Under the pieces are notes generated by a model. That model worked only from the letters and a program-made list of their open reading frames with translations. It made no database searches and was not told the origin of the DNA. The position numbers and the translations under genes are program-made. Below, one piece after another: positions 1 to 7,514 of a stretch of 64,000 bases of DNA. This stretch comes from Streptomyces caniscabiei. GTDB lineage: Bacteria > Actinomycetota > Actinomycetes > Streptomycetales > Streptomycetaceae. The DNA lies in contig NZ_JABXWI010000018.1 of the NCBI RefSeq assembly GCF_014930365.1, forward strand, positions 94,549 to 158,548, written 5' to 3'. Positions within the stretch are counted from its first letter, which is position 1. Every line of letters begins with the position of its first letter.

Positions 1-19
1 GGGGCGAGAAAATGGCGCC

Positions 20-904
20 CTAGACGGCGGCGGCACCCACCGGCTCAGCCACCCGCTCAGCCACATACGCCGCGTACAACCCCGCGACATCCACCCCATG
101 CTCGACGGACGACTTGGCGAACTCCGGATTCGCGTTGACCTCCAGAACCAGCAACTCCCCCGCCGCCCGGTCCTCCACCAGATCAACCCCGTAGAACCCG
201 GGCCCCAGCACATCCACCACGCGCCGGCACAACGCGTCGATCTCGGCGGTCACGTCGACCCGCCGCACCCGCGCCCCCAGATGCGTGTTCGTCCGCCAGT
301 CGTCGGACACCCGCTGGATCGCCACCACGGGCGTCCGCCCCACCACCACGACCCGCAGATCGTGGCCCGGCTTGTCGACGTACTCCTGGACGACCACGGG
401 AAACAGCTTCCCGCCCGCGTCCGCGGACTCCCGCCCCCCGGCCCACGCCTCGACGCACTCGGCGTTGGCCATCCGGGTGACGCCCCGCCCCCACGAGCCG
501 CTCACCGGCTTCACGACTGCCGGCATCCCCAACTCGTCGACGGCGGCCCGCACCTGGTCGTAGCTGAAGGCATGCCGGGTTACCGGATGCGGAATGCCGT
601 GGCGGGCGAACAGCAGCGACTGCAACCCCTTGTCGTTGCAGGCCTCGATGACGGAGGACCGGTTGAGGGTGGTCACCCCGGCGTACTCCAGCCGCCGGGA
701 GACGCTGATCGCGTCCCGGTGGGACAGGTTGCGGATCACGGCGAGAGCGGGCGGGCCGCCGGTGCGGCCCGCCACCACCTCCGCCAGATCCTCCATCAGC
801 AACGGCCGGGCCGTCAGTCCCTCGGCCCGCAACGCCCCGAGGAGCAGTTTCTCCTCGGGCCGCAGCATCGTCACCGAGAGCAGGACCTGATCGGCGGTCG
901 TCAC
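20..904 (-). CDS. lysX: LysX-like ATP-grasp ligase (AmCP-glutamate/amino-acid ligase)
   Basis: A 294-residue ATP-grasp protein of the RimK/LysX family. In known systems LysX joins the alpha-amino group of an amino acid to the C-terminal glutamate of the carrier LysW, protecting it during later steps. A GTG start is chosen because it overlaps the lysW stop codon (GTGA), showing coupling. The ATP-grasp signature is seen in KPVSGSWGRGV in the middle and LEVNANPEF near residue 255, which supplies the Mg/ATP-binding Glu and Asn. The LysX/ArgX selectivity motifs differ from those I recall for lysine or arginine enzymes, so the substrate is not predictable. Genes for the kinase, reductase and transaminase steps are not in view; they may lie left of the window. 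Confidence 0.88.
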   Translation of the reverse strand: MTTADQVLLSVTMLRPEEKLLLGALRAEGLTARPLLMEDLAEVVAGRTGGPPALAVIRNLSHRDAISVSRRLEYAGVTTLNRSSVIEACNDKGLQSLLFARHGIPHPVTRHAFSYDQVRAAVDELGMPAVVKPVSGSWGRGVTRMANAECVEAWAGGRESADAGGKLFPVVVQEYVDKPGHDLRVVVVGRTPVVAIQRVSDDWRTNTHLGARVRRVDVTAEIDALCRRVVDVLGPGFYGVDLVEDRAAGELLVLEVNANPEFAKSSVEHGVDVAGLYAAYVAERVAEPVGAAAV

Positions 905-1092
905 TCGCCCCAGTCCTCTTCCACCTCGGGGGCGAGGTCGAGCCGTACGCCTGCGGCGGCGGACTTCTCGACCACCTCGTGCTCCTGGCCGCAGGCCGTG
1001 CACTCGGTGATCTCCCCCTTTTCCCAGTCCTCCTGGACCTCGAAATCGGTGTCGCACACCAAGCACTTCGGTGCGGCAATGGCGGTGGTCAT
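901..1092 (-). CDS. lysW: LysW-type amino-group carrier protein
   Basis: A 63-residue acidic carrier protein. It has two CxxC knuckles (CLVC near residue 10, CTAC near residue 32), expected to bind one zinc, and ends in EEDWGE, the terminal Glu-bearing motif of LysW family carriers on which substrates are mounted through an isopeptide bond. The ATG at 1092 is preferred over one nine codons upstream because the protein then begins just before the first zinc knuckle; a GGGAG lies about 11 nt upstream. It overlaps lysX by 4 nt. In Streptomyces such carriers serve lysine/arginine-like chemistry or non-proteinogenic amino acid synthesis; primary metabolism in this genus normally uses other routes, so a specialised role is likely. 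Confidence 0.9.
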   Translation of the reverse strand: MTTAIAAPKCLVCDTDFEVQEDWEKGEITECTACGQEHEVVEKSAAAGVRLDLAPEVEEDWGE

Positions 1093-1406
1093 TTCCTTGA
1101 TACTCCCTCGTTCGTTCAATGTGAAACCGCATGCCGGAACCCATGAACCGGCAGCCGGAATTCACCGGACATCGAATGGACCGCGAAGGGGACCTCGATC
1201 CGGCCGGACGGCTCTCCCGCCAACCGCTTTCTTTGCTGACTCACACAGCGGCCAGCACACTTGACGGTCCGTCAACAGCGCACCGGGGCCCCGGCGTCAC
1301 GCGAACGCTGCGTGAGCGGCGGATGAGCACTGTGCGATCGCCACGCACGCTCTACGCGCGATTTGCGTGCGCTTTACGCGCGTTGACCGGGATCGGTGAC
1401 GTCGGC
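1093..1406. other. Gene-free stretch upstream of lysW
   Basis: No convincing reading frame. It holds the presumed lysW promoter, a 15-nt palindrome at 1261-1275 (listed separately) and two direct copies of TACGCGCG at 1353-1360 and 1375-1382. Confidence 0.5.
1261..1275. promoter_or_regulatory. Palindrome TTGACGGtCCGTCAA upstream of lysW
   Basis: A 7-1-7 inverted repeat, about 170 bp upstream of lysW. It has the form of a dimeric repressor operator; no cognate regulator can be named from the window. Confidence 0.4.
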
Positions 1407-1553
1407 TCAGGGCCAGCCGGGGTCGCCGGGCGCGTTGGACGCCTGGGCGCTCGCCACCGTGGTGCGTTCGGCCGTGTCGGCGGCGACGGAAAGGGTCAGT
1501 ACCGCGGCGGCGACAAACGCGAGTGCCCCGGCCATTCTGCGCATGTACTTCAT
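1407..1553 (-). CDS. Small secreted peptide divergent from LuxR-type regulator
   Basis: A 48-codon ORF starting MKYMRRMAGALAF, with a basic N-terminus, a 17-residue Ala/Leu/Val hydrophobic core and a short polar tail ending in APGDPGWP. It looks like a signal-peptide-driven small exported peptide. A G-rich stretch (GGGGGG) lies about 12 nt upstream of the ATG. It is transcribed divergently from the LuxR-type regulator at 1694, with 140 bp between them. I do not recognise the peptide. The hydrophobic export signal plus Pro/Gly/Trp tail next to a regulator suggests a peptide signal, but this is inference only. Confidence 0.5.
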   Translation of the reverse strand: MKYMRRMAGALAFVAAAVLTLSVAADTAERTTVASAQASNAPGDPGWP

Positions 1554-1693
1554 TTCTCATACCCCCCTGAAGAATTTCCGGACTCTCGGCTGTTCGCCGG
1601 TGTCCACACGAAGAGCATGCCGTGGTCGGCCGGTTGCCGGAAGCGATTGAAGGGGTCATGATCGTGCACTGCAGGATTCTGAAGGGGGATGGC

Positions 1694-2710
1694 ATGTGCG
1701 GTGAGTCGGACATACCCGGGGGCGACGGCTCCCCCGCGGAGGTCTGCGGTGCGGGCATCGAGTTCTATCGCACCGCCCTGCTGGCGGGAAGGGCCTCGCG
1801 CGCGGACGCGCCGGGCTGTGTGAGCGCGTTCGGGCTCGTGGCCCCGGCGGTGGACGACCCGGAGGCCCTGGTGCCGATACCGCCCTCGGTGGCGACGGCG
1901 GCGCTGACGCACCCGATGGAGCGGCTGATCCTTGAACAGCAGCAGGCCCTGGCCGCCGTACGGGCGTCGATGTCGCAGGCGCAGAGCGTCTACCGCACCG
2001 CCCGCCGCAAGGAGAGCGAGTCCTCGCAGCGTCTCACGCCCGCGCCGGCGATCACCGCCGCGCTGGACGAGGCGATCCGGGGCACGCGCATCGAGTTGCT
2101 GACCGCGCACCCGGGCGGCAGGCGCCCCGAGGAGGTCCTGGTCAAGGCCCTGCCGCGGACCCTGGAGGCACACCGCAAGGGCGTCAAGCAGCGCACGCTC
2201 TACCAGCACACCGTCCGCGCCCACGGCCCCACCCTCGACTACATCAAGCAGGTCACCGACCTGGGCGTCGAAGTGCGCACGGTGGACGAGGTGTTCGACC
2301 GGATGATCATCTGCGACCGGTCCGTCGCGTTCATCCCCGACATGGGCAAGGACCACGGCACCCACGCCCTCAAGGTCACCGACCCGGGCGTCGTGCACTT
2401 CCTGGTCTCCGCCTTCGAGTACGCCTGGGAGCGGGCGAGGCCGGTCGTCTACGAGCACGACCAGCAACGCCCCGCGCTGCTGACCGACGAGACCCGGCTG
2501 CATGTGCTGCGCCTCATGGTCGACGGCTACACCGACGCCGCCATCGCCAGCCGGCTGGGCATCAGCCCCCGCACCGTCGCCAGCCATCTCAAGAAGGTCG
2601 GCGACCTGCTCGGCAGCAACAGCCGTGCGCAGCTCGCCTATCTCACGGCCAAGAGCGGGCTACTGGAGGACGGCGCGACGGCCGACTGCGGCTGTGACAG
2701 GCAGAGTTGA
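1694..2710 (+). CDS. LuxR-type HTH regulator with TrmB/PLD-like sensor region
   Basis: A 338-residue regulator. The C-terminal 65 residues form a LuxR/FixJ helix-turn-helix (ASRLGISPRTVASHLKKV recognition segment). The central part (residues about 130-260) reads like the phospholipase-D-like sensor region found in TrmB/LuxR-type Streptomyces regulators, with motifs such as IELLTAHPGG and YEHTVR-like HxVRAHG. No response-regulator receiver domain is present. The ATG at 1694 is chosen because GAAGGGGG sits 5-8 nt upstream; earlier in-frame starts lack this. It is divergent from the small peptide gene. The inducer is unknown. Confidence 0.85.
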   Translation: MCGESDIPGGDGSPAEVCGAGIEFYRTALLAGRASRADAPGCVSAFGLVAPAVDDPEALVPIPPSVATAALTHPMERLILEQQQALAAVRASMSQAQSVYRTARRKESESSQRLTPAPAITAALDEAIRGTRIELLTAHPGGRRPEEVLVKALPRTLEAHRKGVKQRTLYQHTVRAHGPTLDYIKQVTDLGVEVRTVDEVFDRMIICDRSVAFIPDMGKDHGTHALKVTDPGVVHFLVSAFEYAWERARPVVYEHDQQRPALLTDETRLHVLRLMVDGYTDAAIASRLGISPRTVASHLKKVGDLLGSNSRAQLAYLTAKSGLLEDGATADCGCDRQS

Positions 2711-2734
2711 CGGGCGGGATCGGCCGGGCGTGGT

Positions 2735-3829
2735 TCAGGCGACCCGGACCCTGAGGGAGTAGAGGCGGGTCGTCTGGACGGCGTTCTGGTTGTCGTCGCT
2801 GACCAGCAGCACCTCCAGCCGGCCCCCGGTCCGCGCGGCCCCGGTGACGGTCATCCCCTCGATGTTGTCGAGCAGGGGGTTGGGCTGGGGCTGCTTGGCC
2901 GTGGCACCCAGGGAGGGGCAGTTCACGAGGTCGGCGAGGAGGGTCTTGCGGACGAGCCGGACGCCGTCGCCGTGACCGGTGCCGTCGCCGTGACCGGTGC
3001 CGTCGCCCGCGCGGTCGCCTTCCTGTCCCGTGAGGACGGCGACGCCCGCGGTGTCGGTCGCGCGGCGCGTGTCGGCGGCGTAGAGGCGGACCGTGTTGCC
3101 GACGCCGGCGGTGAATCCGCGCTCCAGGACGAGCAGCCGTCCGCCCGGCAGACCGGCCACCTCGACGACACCGAGGCCGGGGTCCGCGCGGTAGCCGTAC
3201 TGGGCGGAGAGCCCGAAGTCCCCTGTGCCGCCGTGCCGTTGCCAGGTCTGGAGGCGAACCACCCCGGCGCCGTCCCCGGCGAGCGCGCCCTCCATCGAGG
3301 CGAGCAGGGTGCGTCCGCCGGGCAGGAGGGCGAGGCCCTCGAAGGTCTGGTTGGCGACCGCCCGGCCGGCCGGGGCGACCCTCAGCGCGTCGGGCACGGG
3401 CAGGCTGCCCAGGAACCGGCCCCGCCGGTCGTGACGCCGCAGGGACGGCTCGGTCTCGGAGGCGACGATCCGCGTGCCGTCGCGGTCGACGGCGAGCGCC
3501 TCGGCGTCGAGCGCGGCACCGGTCTCCGTGGTGAGCGGGAGGACGCCCCGCGGCGCGAGGGTACGGCGGTCGAGGGTGAAGAGGGCGGACCGGTCGGAGA
3601 CCGCGAGGAGCGAGCCGTCACGGTCGACGGCGAGGCCGGAGAGGTTCCCGACGAAGGTGCCCGCGTACGTCGTCTTGTCGAGGACGTCGGAGTAGCGCTC
3701 GATCGCCACGGCCGACGAACAGGCGTTCCCGCGCGGCGCGTCGGCGTGGACGGGCCCGGCGGCGGCGAGGGTGACGGCTGCCGCCGCCAGGCCTGCGGTG
3801 AGGGTCGCGACGAGGCTTCTGAGAGGCAT
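2735..3829 (-). CDS. Secreted esterase-like phytase-family protein
   Basis: A 364-residue protein with a Sec signal peptide ending near ADA (residue 30). The body is a beta-propeller-like esterase-like phytase family sequence: repeated GLAVDRDGSLLAVSDR and ALAVDRDGTRIVASETE elements early and a DNIEGMTV element near the C-terminus, typical of this family. Substrate is not predictable. A loop near residue 275 is built from a tandemly repeated 18-nt unit encoding GDGTGH, so it may vary in length between strains. The start ATG has only a weak ribosome site. Confidence 0.8.
   Translation of the reverse strand: MPLRSLVATLTAGLAAAAVTLAAAGPVHADAPRGNACSSAVAIERYSDVLDKTTYAGTFVGNLSGLAVDRDGSLLAVSDRSALFTLDRRTLAPRGVLPLTTETGAALDAEALAVDRDGTRIVASETEPSLRRHDRRGRFLGSLPVPDALRVAPAGRAVANQTFEGLALLPGGRTLLASMEGALAGDGAGVVRLQTWQRHGGTGDFGLSAQYGYRADPGLGVVEVAGLPGGRLLVLERGFTAGVGNTVRLYAADTRRATDTAGVAVLTGQEGDRAGDGTGHGDGTGHGDGVRLVRKTLLADLVNCPSLGATAKQPQPNPLLDNIEGMTVTGAARTGGRLEVLLVSDDNQNAVQTTRLYSLRVRVA
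2963..3007. repeat. 18-nt tandem repeat inside the esterase-like gene
   Basis: Two full copies of the 18-nt unit (2963-2980 and 2981-2998) and half of a third, encoding repeated Gly-Asp-Gly-Thr-Gly-His on the minus strand. The reading frame is kept by the unit length. Confidence 0.85.
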
Positions 3830-3960
3830 GGCGTCACGGTAGGACGACGCCGGTGATACGGAGATGGCCTCGCCGTGAATGTCCGGATGACATCGGGAGC
3901 GGGGACCTCATGGCTCGGGAGTGGGGGGTTGTCGGCGGGTGCGGGTCCGGTGGGGGCTGG

Positions 3961-4059
3961 TCGCGCAGTTCCCCGCGCCCCTGAAAAAGCGGGGCTGCGC
4001 CCCCTGCTTTTTCGGCCCGAAAGGCCGGAGGCCTTCCAGGGGCGCGGGGAACTGCGCGA
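3961..4059. repeat. Intergenic palindromic repeat element, copy 1
   Basis: A long inverted repeat whose outer arms are TCGCGCAGTTCCCCGCGCCC-type sequence at 3961-3982 and its complement at 4038-4059. Inner hairpins are present (AAAAAGC/GCTTTTT around 3985-4010). A second full copy lies at 29017-29118 and a fragment sits in the PucR gene. It fills the gap between the esterase-like gene and the serine hydrolase gene. It resembles abundant dispersed palindromes of Streptomyces and could act as a transcription stop or RNA-stabilising structure. Confidence 0.85.
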
Positions 4060-4130
4060 GAAGCCCCACGCACCCGCACCCGCCAAACGAACCCGCACCC
4101 GCACCCGCCAAGCGAGCGCGCACCCCAGAG

Positions 4131-5111
4131 CTACTGCGCGGCCCCCGCCTCCGGAACCGGAACCGTCGCCTCCTGCGGCCGGTCGGTGGGCTCGTACCGC
4201 TGCACGCCCGCCGTGCCCGAGGACGCCTTCGGGACGGGCACGAGGTCCTTGTGGATGACCTTGGCGACGGCCTGGATGGTGTTCACGCCGTACTGCATGT
4301 CGGGGTTGCCGTGGGTGAGGACGGTGATCGTGTAGTCCCGTCCGCCGCCGTTGAACGTGCCGACGCTGTGCACCCGCCAGCCGTGCGTGGCGCGGGACAG
4401 CCACCCGTTCTTGACGTGCACCTTCACGGTGGAGGGCGCTCCGGCCGGGGTGCCCCAGCGCTGCCCGGAGACGACCTTGTTCATCAGCTTGAGGACGTAC
4501 GCGCGCGCGTTGTCGCTCAGGACGGTGTTCTTCGCGGTGAGCAGCGCGAGCAGGCGCTGCTCGTCCCGGACGGTGATCTGGGTGAGGCCCCAGTAGTTGT
4601 TCGCGCCCGGCTTGGTCTGCGTCATCTTGGCGGCCGTGAGGAACGCCTGGATCTTCTTGACGCCGAGCTGCTTCCACAGGGCGCTGGTGGAGTTGTTGTC
4701 CGACTTGGTGATCATGGCGGTGGCGAGCTTGGTCTCACGGTCCGTGAGGTACCTGTTCGTCTTCTTGGCGTCGAACAGCAGCGCGGCGAGCACGGTCACC
4801 TTCACGACGCTGGCCGAGTCGAAGGCGGTGTCCCCGCGCAGCGTGCAGGTGGTGCCGGTGGCGCGCTCGTACAGGCCGACCGCCACCGTCCCCTTCCGCT
4901 TCGCCAACGCCGTCGTGATGTCCTTCTGCAGCTTCTCGGCCAGTCCGGCCTGCTTCGACGTACAGCTGACCTGCGGTGCGGCGACCGCGGCCGGCGCGAA
5001 GGCCGCGGCGGCCGACGTGAGGACCATCCCGGCCCCGATCCCCGCAGCGACCACACGCGTCCGTCTGGACGCCGGCGACACCCGGGATACCCCCGATATC
5101 CGGTGAGTCAT
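4131..5111 (-). CDS. Secreted serine hydrolase, class A beta-lactamase fold
   Basis: A 326-residue exported protein with a signal peptide ending near AVAA (residue 45). Class A beta-lactamase/PBP-like motifs are present: SVVK (Ser101, Lys104) as the acylating SxxK, SDN in KSDNNST about 50 residues later, and a KTG-like VKNGW further on. Whether it acts as beta-lactamase, D-Ala peptidase or other esterase is not decided by sequence; the ordinary KTG triad is altered to KNG. The ATG at 5111 lies just before the signal peptide; a longer frame adds only low-complexity residues from a repeat tract. Divergent from the gene at 5326. Confidence 0.82.
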   Translation of the reverse strand: MTHRISGVSRVSPASRRTRVVAAGIGAGMVLTSAAAAFAPAAVAAPQVSCTSKQAGLAEKLQKDITTALAKRKGTVAVGLYERATGTTCTLRGDTAFDSASVVKVTVLAALLFDAKKTNRYLTDRETKLATAMITKSDNNSTSALWKQLGVKKIQAFLTAAKMTQTKPGANNYWGLTQITVRDEQRLLALLTAKNTVLSDNARAYVLKLMNKVVSGQRWGTPAGAPSTVKVHVKNGWLSRATHGWRVHSVGTFNGGGRDYTITVLTHGNPDMQYGVNTIQAVAKVIHKDLVPVPKASSGTAGVQRYEPTDRPQEATVPVPEAGAAQ

Positions 5112-5202
5112 CAAACCTGTCCCATCCCTCGAACGACTGGAACCCGCCTCTGACGGATTCACCACAGTCGACTCGTAGGGACGATCGATAGTTGTACGGG
5201 AG

Positions 5203-5270
5203 TTCCCTTCTGTCGGTCCCTTCTGTCGGTCCCTTCTGCCGGTTCCCTTCGCCAGTTCCCTTCGTCCCGG
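5203..5270. repeat. Tandem TCCCTTC-type repeats in divergent promoter region
   Basis: About five imperfect copies of a 12-14 nt unit of the type TCCCTTCTGTCGG lie between the serine hydrolase gene and the gene at 5326. The later copies diverge. On the minus strand they read as GGGA-rich repeats about 90-160 bp upstream of the serine hydrolase start. Confidence 0.75.
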
Positions 5271-5325
5271 GAGGGGGTAGTGAGGACGCAGAAGCCCTCC
5301 GGGCCGACGGAGAAGGAGTCCGGGA

Positions 5326-5697
5326 TTGACCACCACACAGCCCTCCCCCGCGCATCTGTGCGGTCAGCTCTACGCGACGCTGCACACCCTGCGGGCCATC
5401 GGAAAACGCGACCGGCAGCTGGCGAACGACAGCTTCCTGGACCGGGCCAAGCGGCATCCCGGTCCGCAGTTGCGTGAGCACCTCAAGAAGGCGGGCGAGC
5501 ACCTGCTCGCCGCGCGCACCCGGGGTCCCAAGCACGGGCAGGCCGCCGACGAGGTGTTCCGCGCGATAGCGGATTTCGTCCCGCCGAACGGCAGGTTCCC
5601 CGACTATCTGGACACGAAGTCACAGGCCGATTTCGCCTCCGGCTTCCACTCCCAGTTCGGCAAGTACGCCCTCACCCACGACGCCCTGTTCAGGTGA
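5326..5697 (+). CDS. Small protein resembling the C-terminus of Cas8c/Csd1
   Basis: A 123-residue protein with a TTG start supported by AAGGAG 8-14 nt upstream. Motifs AHLCGQLYATLHTL, the helical middle with HLKKAGEHLLAAR, then FPDYLDTKSQADFASGFHSQ parallel, in my recollection, the C-terminal segment of type I-C Cas8c/Csd1 (there AYLCGRL..., HL..LR, FP..L....Q..FALGYYHQR). No other cas gene or CRISPR array is in the window. The protein may be a domesticated or free-standing Cas11-like domain, or an unrelated helical protein with convergent motifs. It is followed 23 bp later by the DUF4180 gene. Confidence 0.6.
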   Translation: MTTTQPSPAHLCGQLYATLHTLRAIGKRDRQLANDSFLDRAKRHPGPQLREHLKKAGEHLLAARTRGPKHGQAADEVFRAIADFVPPNGRFPDYLDTKSQADFASGFHSQFGKYALTHDALFR

Positions 5698-5720
5698 CCG
5701 GCGGCCTGTAGCCTCGCCCC

Positions 5721-6086
5721 ATGACCACCACCCTGCAGACGATCCATGACGTGCCCGTGCTGGTGTGTGACGCCGACGGTGGGGTGATCGGAGGTGAGCG
5801 CGACGCCCTGGACCTCATCGGGGACGCCGGGTATCAGGGCGCCGCGTGGGTCGCCGTTCCCGTCGAGCGGTTCGACGAGCGGTTCTTCGAGCTGAGCACA
5901 CGCGTCGCGGGCGACATCATCCAGAAGTTCGTGCAGTACCGCGTCGGCCTCGCCGTCGTCGGCGACATCTCCCGGCACACGGCGACCAGTTCGTCCCTGC
6001 GCGACTTCGTCCGGGAGTGCAACCGCAACCGGCAGACGTGGTTCCTGAACGATGCTGACGAGCTGCGGGAGCGGCTCAAGGGCTGA
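5721..6086 (+). CDS. DUF4180 domain protein
   Basis: A 121-residue soluble protein covering the whole DUF4180 domain: an N-terminal strand/helix start, the GDAGYQGAAWVAVPVERFDERFF centre around residues 35-57 and GLAVVGDISRHTA further on, then FVRECNRNRQTWFLNDADEL near the end. Biochemical role is unknown. Its last 17 nt are repeated in the terminator that follows. Same direction as the Cas8c-like gene and probably read from it or from the short gap between them. Confidence 0.8.
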   Translation: MTTTLQTIHDVPVLVCDADGGVIGGERDALDLIGDAGYQGAAWVAVPVERFDERFFELSTRVAGDIIQKFVQYRVGLAVVGDISRHTATSSSLRDFVRECNRNRQTWFLNDADELRERLKG

Positions 6087-6097
6087 GCCGCCGCACT

Positions 6098-6130
6098 GCG
6101 GGAGCGGCTCAAGGACCGAACCGCTCCCGC
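6098..6130. terminator. Bidirectional hairpin between convergent genes
   Basis: Perfect 10-bp stem GCGGGAGCGG/CCGCTCCCGC with a 13-nt loop, between the DUF4180 gene and the convergent PAP2 gene. Its left arm and loop start repeat the 3' end of the DUF4180 gene (17 identical nt at 6065-6081 and 6098-6114). Confidence 0.75.
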
Positions 6131-6137
6131 ACCCGCC

Positions 6138-7514
6138 TCACACCAGCTCGGGGTGGCGTTCCGCCCGCCGCTCCGGCTGCGGCGGCGACGCGGCCCCCGG
6201 CGTCCAGCGTCGGTCGACGCGGACGTAGCCGTATACGACCGAGCCCATCACCAGCAGGAGAAGCGGCCCGTACACCCAGGGGTGTCGGGCCATTTCCATC
6301 GGAAGAAAGCGATAGGCCAGCAGCAGCCCGGCGAAGACCGTCGTGCCATGGAGGACCAGCGCGATTCCCGCCCGGTCCCAGCCCCGGTCGAACGTCCGCA
6401 ACGCCGCCTCGATCGTGACCGTGAAGACGACACCGGCGATGAGATCCACGCCGTAGTGATACCCGAATCCCAGTGTCGCGGTGAGTGTGGCGATCAGCCA
6501 GAACGTTCCCGCGAACCGCAGAGCGCGCGGGCCGCGACGGGAATGGATGAATATCGCCGTCGCCCACGCCGTGTGGAGGCTCGGCATGCAATTGCGGGGG
6601 GTGATCTCGTCGTACACCATCGGGTGCGGAGTGGTGAGCGACGGTGGGGTGTCGGGCCAGATATTGGCGAGCGCCCAGTGCTCACCGCCCGTGCCGAACG
6701 CGCCCGTGCCGTAGGCGAAGACCGGACCGACGACGGGGAAGATCATGTAGATGCTCGGCCCGAGGAGGCCGATCACCAGGAAGGTGCGCACCAGGTGGTG
6801 GCGCGGGAAGCGGCGTTCGGCCGCCACGTGCCGCAGCTGGTAGAGCGTCACGACGACCGCCGCCACCGCGAGCTGGATGTAGACCCAGTCGAGCAGATGC
6901 GTGCCGACGGGCCCGGTGGCCCTGACCATCCGGCCCACCAGCCACGAGGGGTTGCCCAGGGCGTGGTCGGCGGTCGCGAGGTACGGGTCGAGCACCGTGG
7001 GCCGGGTCTTGGACGTGATCAGCAGCCAGGCGTCGCCCGTCTTGCGGCCGGCCACCAGCAGCAGGCCGAGCCCGACGCCCTTCAGCAGGAGCGCCCGTTC
7101 ACGGCCGGTGCGCCGGGTGACGGCGATGACCGCGCAGCCCAGGATGACCCACAGCGCGCCGTTGCCGAACATCATTCTGGCGTCGACGAGCCATCGGACG
7201 AGAAAGAAGACGAGGTCGATCCCGACGGCGACGGCTGCCGCGACGGCCCGTTCCCGCCAGGTGAGCACCACCATCGTCAAGGCCATGCTGGCATAGAGCA
7301 AAGGCCCCGATTTGGGGGCGAATATCACCTCGCTCGCCTGGTTGGTGATCGGCCCCGGCAGCCCGTATCCCCGCGCGACGATCTCCAGCGCGAGAATGAA
7401 TCCGACGGCCGCGACACTCATCCCGGCCCACAGAATCACCCTCGGTCGGCGCCACGTGGCGGACGCGAACGCGCTTCGTATTCGCGGGAGCGCCCGCGAG
7501 AGTATGGATATCAA
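6138..7514 (-). CDS. PAP2-superfamily membrane phosphatase/transferase
   Basis: A 458-residue polytopic protein, about ten hydrophobic segments. The PAP2 signature is visible near the C-terminal half: RNCMPSLHTAW (motif C2 with the general acid/base His) and HYGVDLIAG (motif C3 with His and Asp). A classic KxxxxxxRP motif is not obvious, which places it nearer the inositol-phosphorylceramide-synthase-like PAP2 branch; it may move phospho-groups on lipid head groups. The start is a TTG with a poor ribosome site, so the true N-terminus could be GTG or ATG 24-31 codons downstream, just before the first membrane span. Confidence 0.8.
   Translation of the reverse strand: MISILSRALPRIRSAFASATWRRPRVILWAGMSVAAVGFILALEIVARGYGLPGPITNQASEVIFAPKSGPLLYASMALTMVVLTWRERAVAAAVAVGIDLVFFLVRWLVDARMMFGNGALWVILGCAVIAVTRRTGRERALLLKGVGLGLLLVAGRKTGDAWLLITSKTRPTVLDPYLATADHALGNPSWLVGRMVRATGPVGTHLLDWVYIQLAVAAVVVTLYQLRHVAAERRFPRHHLVRTFLVIGLLGPSIYMIFPVVGPVFAYGTGAFGTGGEHWALANIWPDTPPSLTTPHPMVYDEITPRNCMPSLHTAWATAIFIHSRRGPRALRFAGTFWLIATLTATLGFGYHYGVDLIAGVVFTVTIEAALRTFDRGWDRAGIALVLHGTTVFAGLLLAYRFLPMEMARHPWVYGPLLLLVMGSVVYGYVRVDRRWTPGAASPPQPERRAERHPELV

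Noticed and set aside
1297..1758. A 153-codon minus-strand ORF over the small-peptide gene
   Set aside because: It reads a different frame over the same DNA with no RBS and a low-complexity product; the 48-codon frame with a signal-like core is preferred.
5326..5697. An active type I-C CRISPR locus
   Set aside because: No array of regular repeats and no cas1, cas3, cas5 or cas7 was found in the window; only one short Cas8c-C-terminus-like protein.
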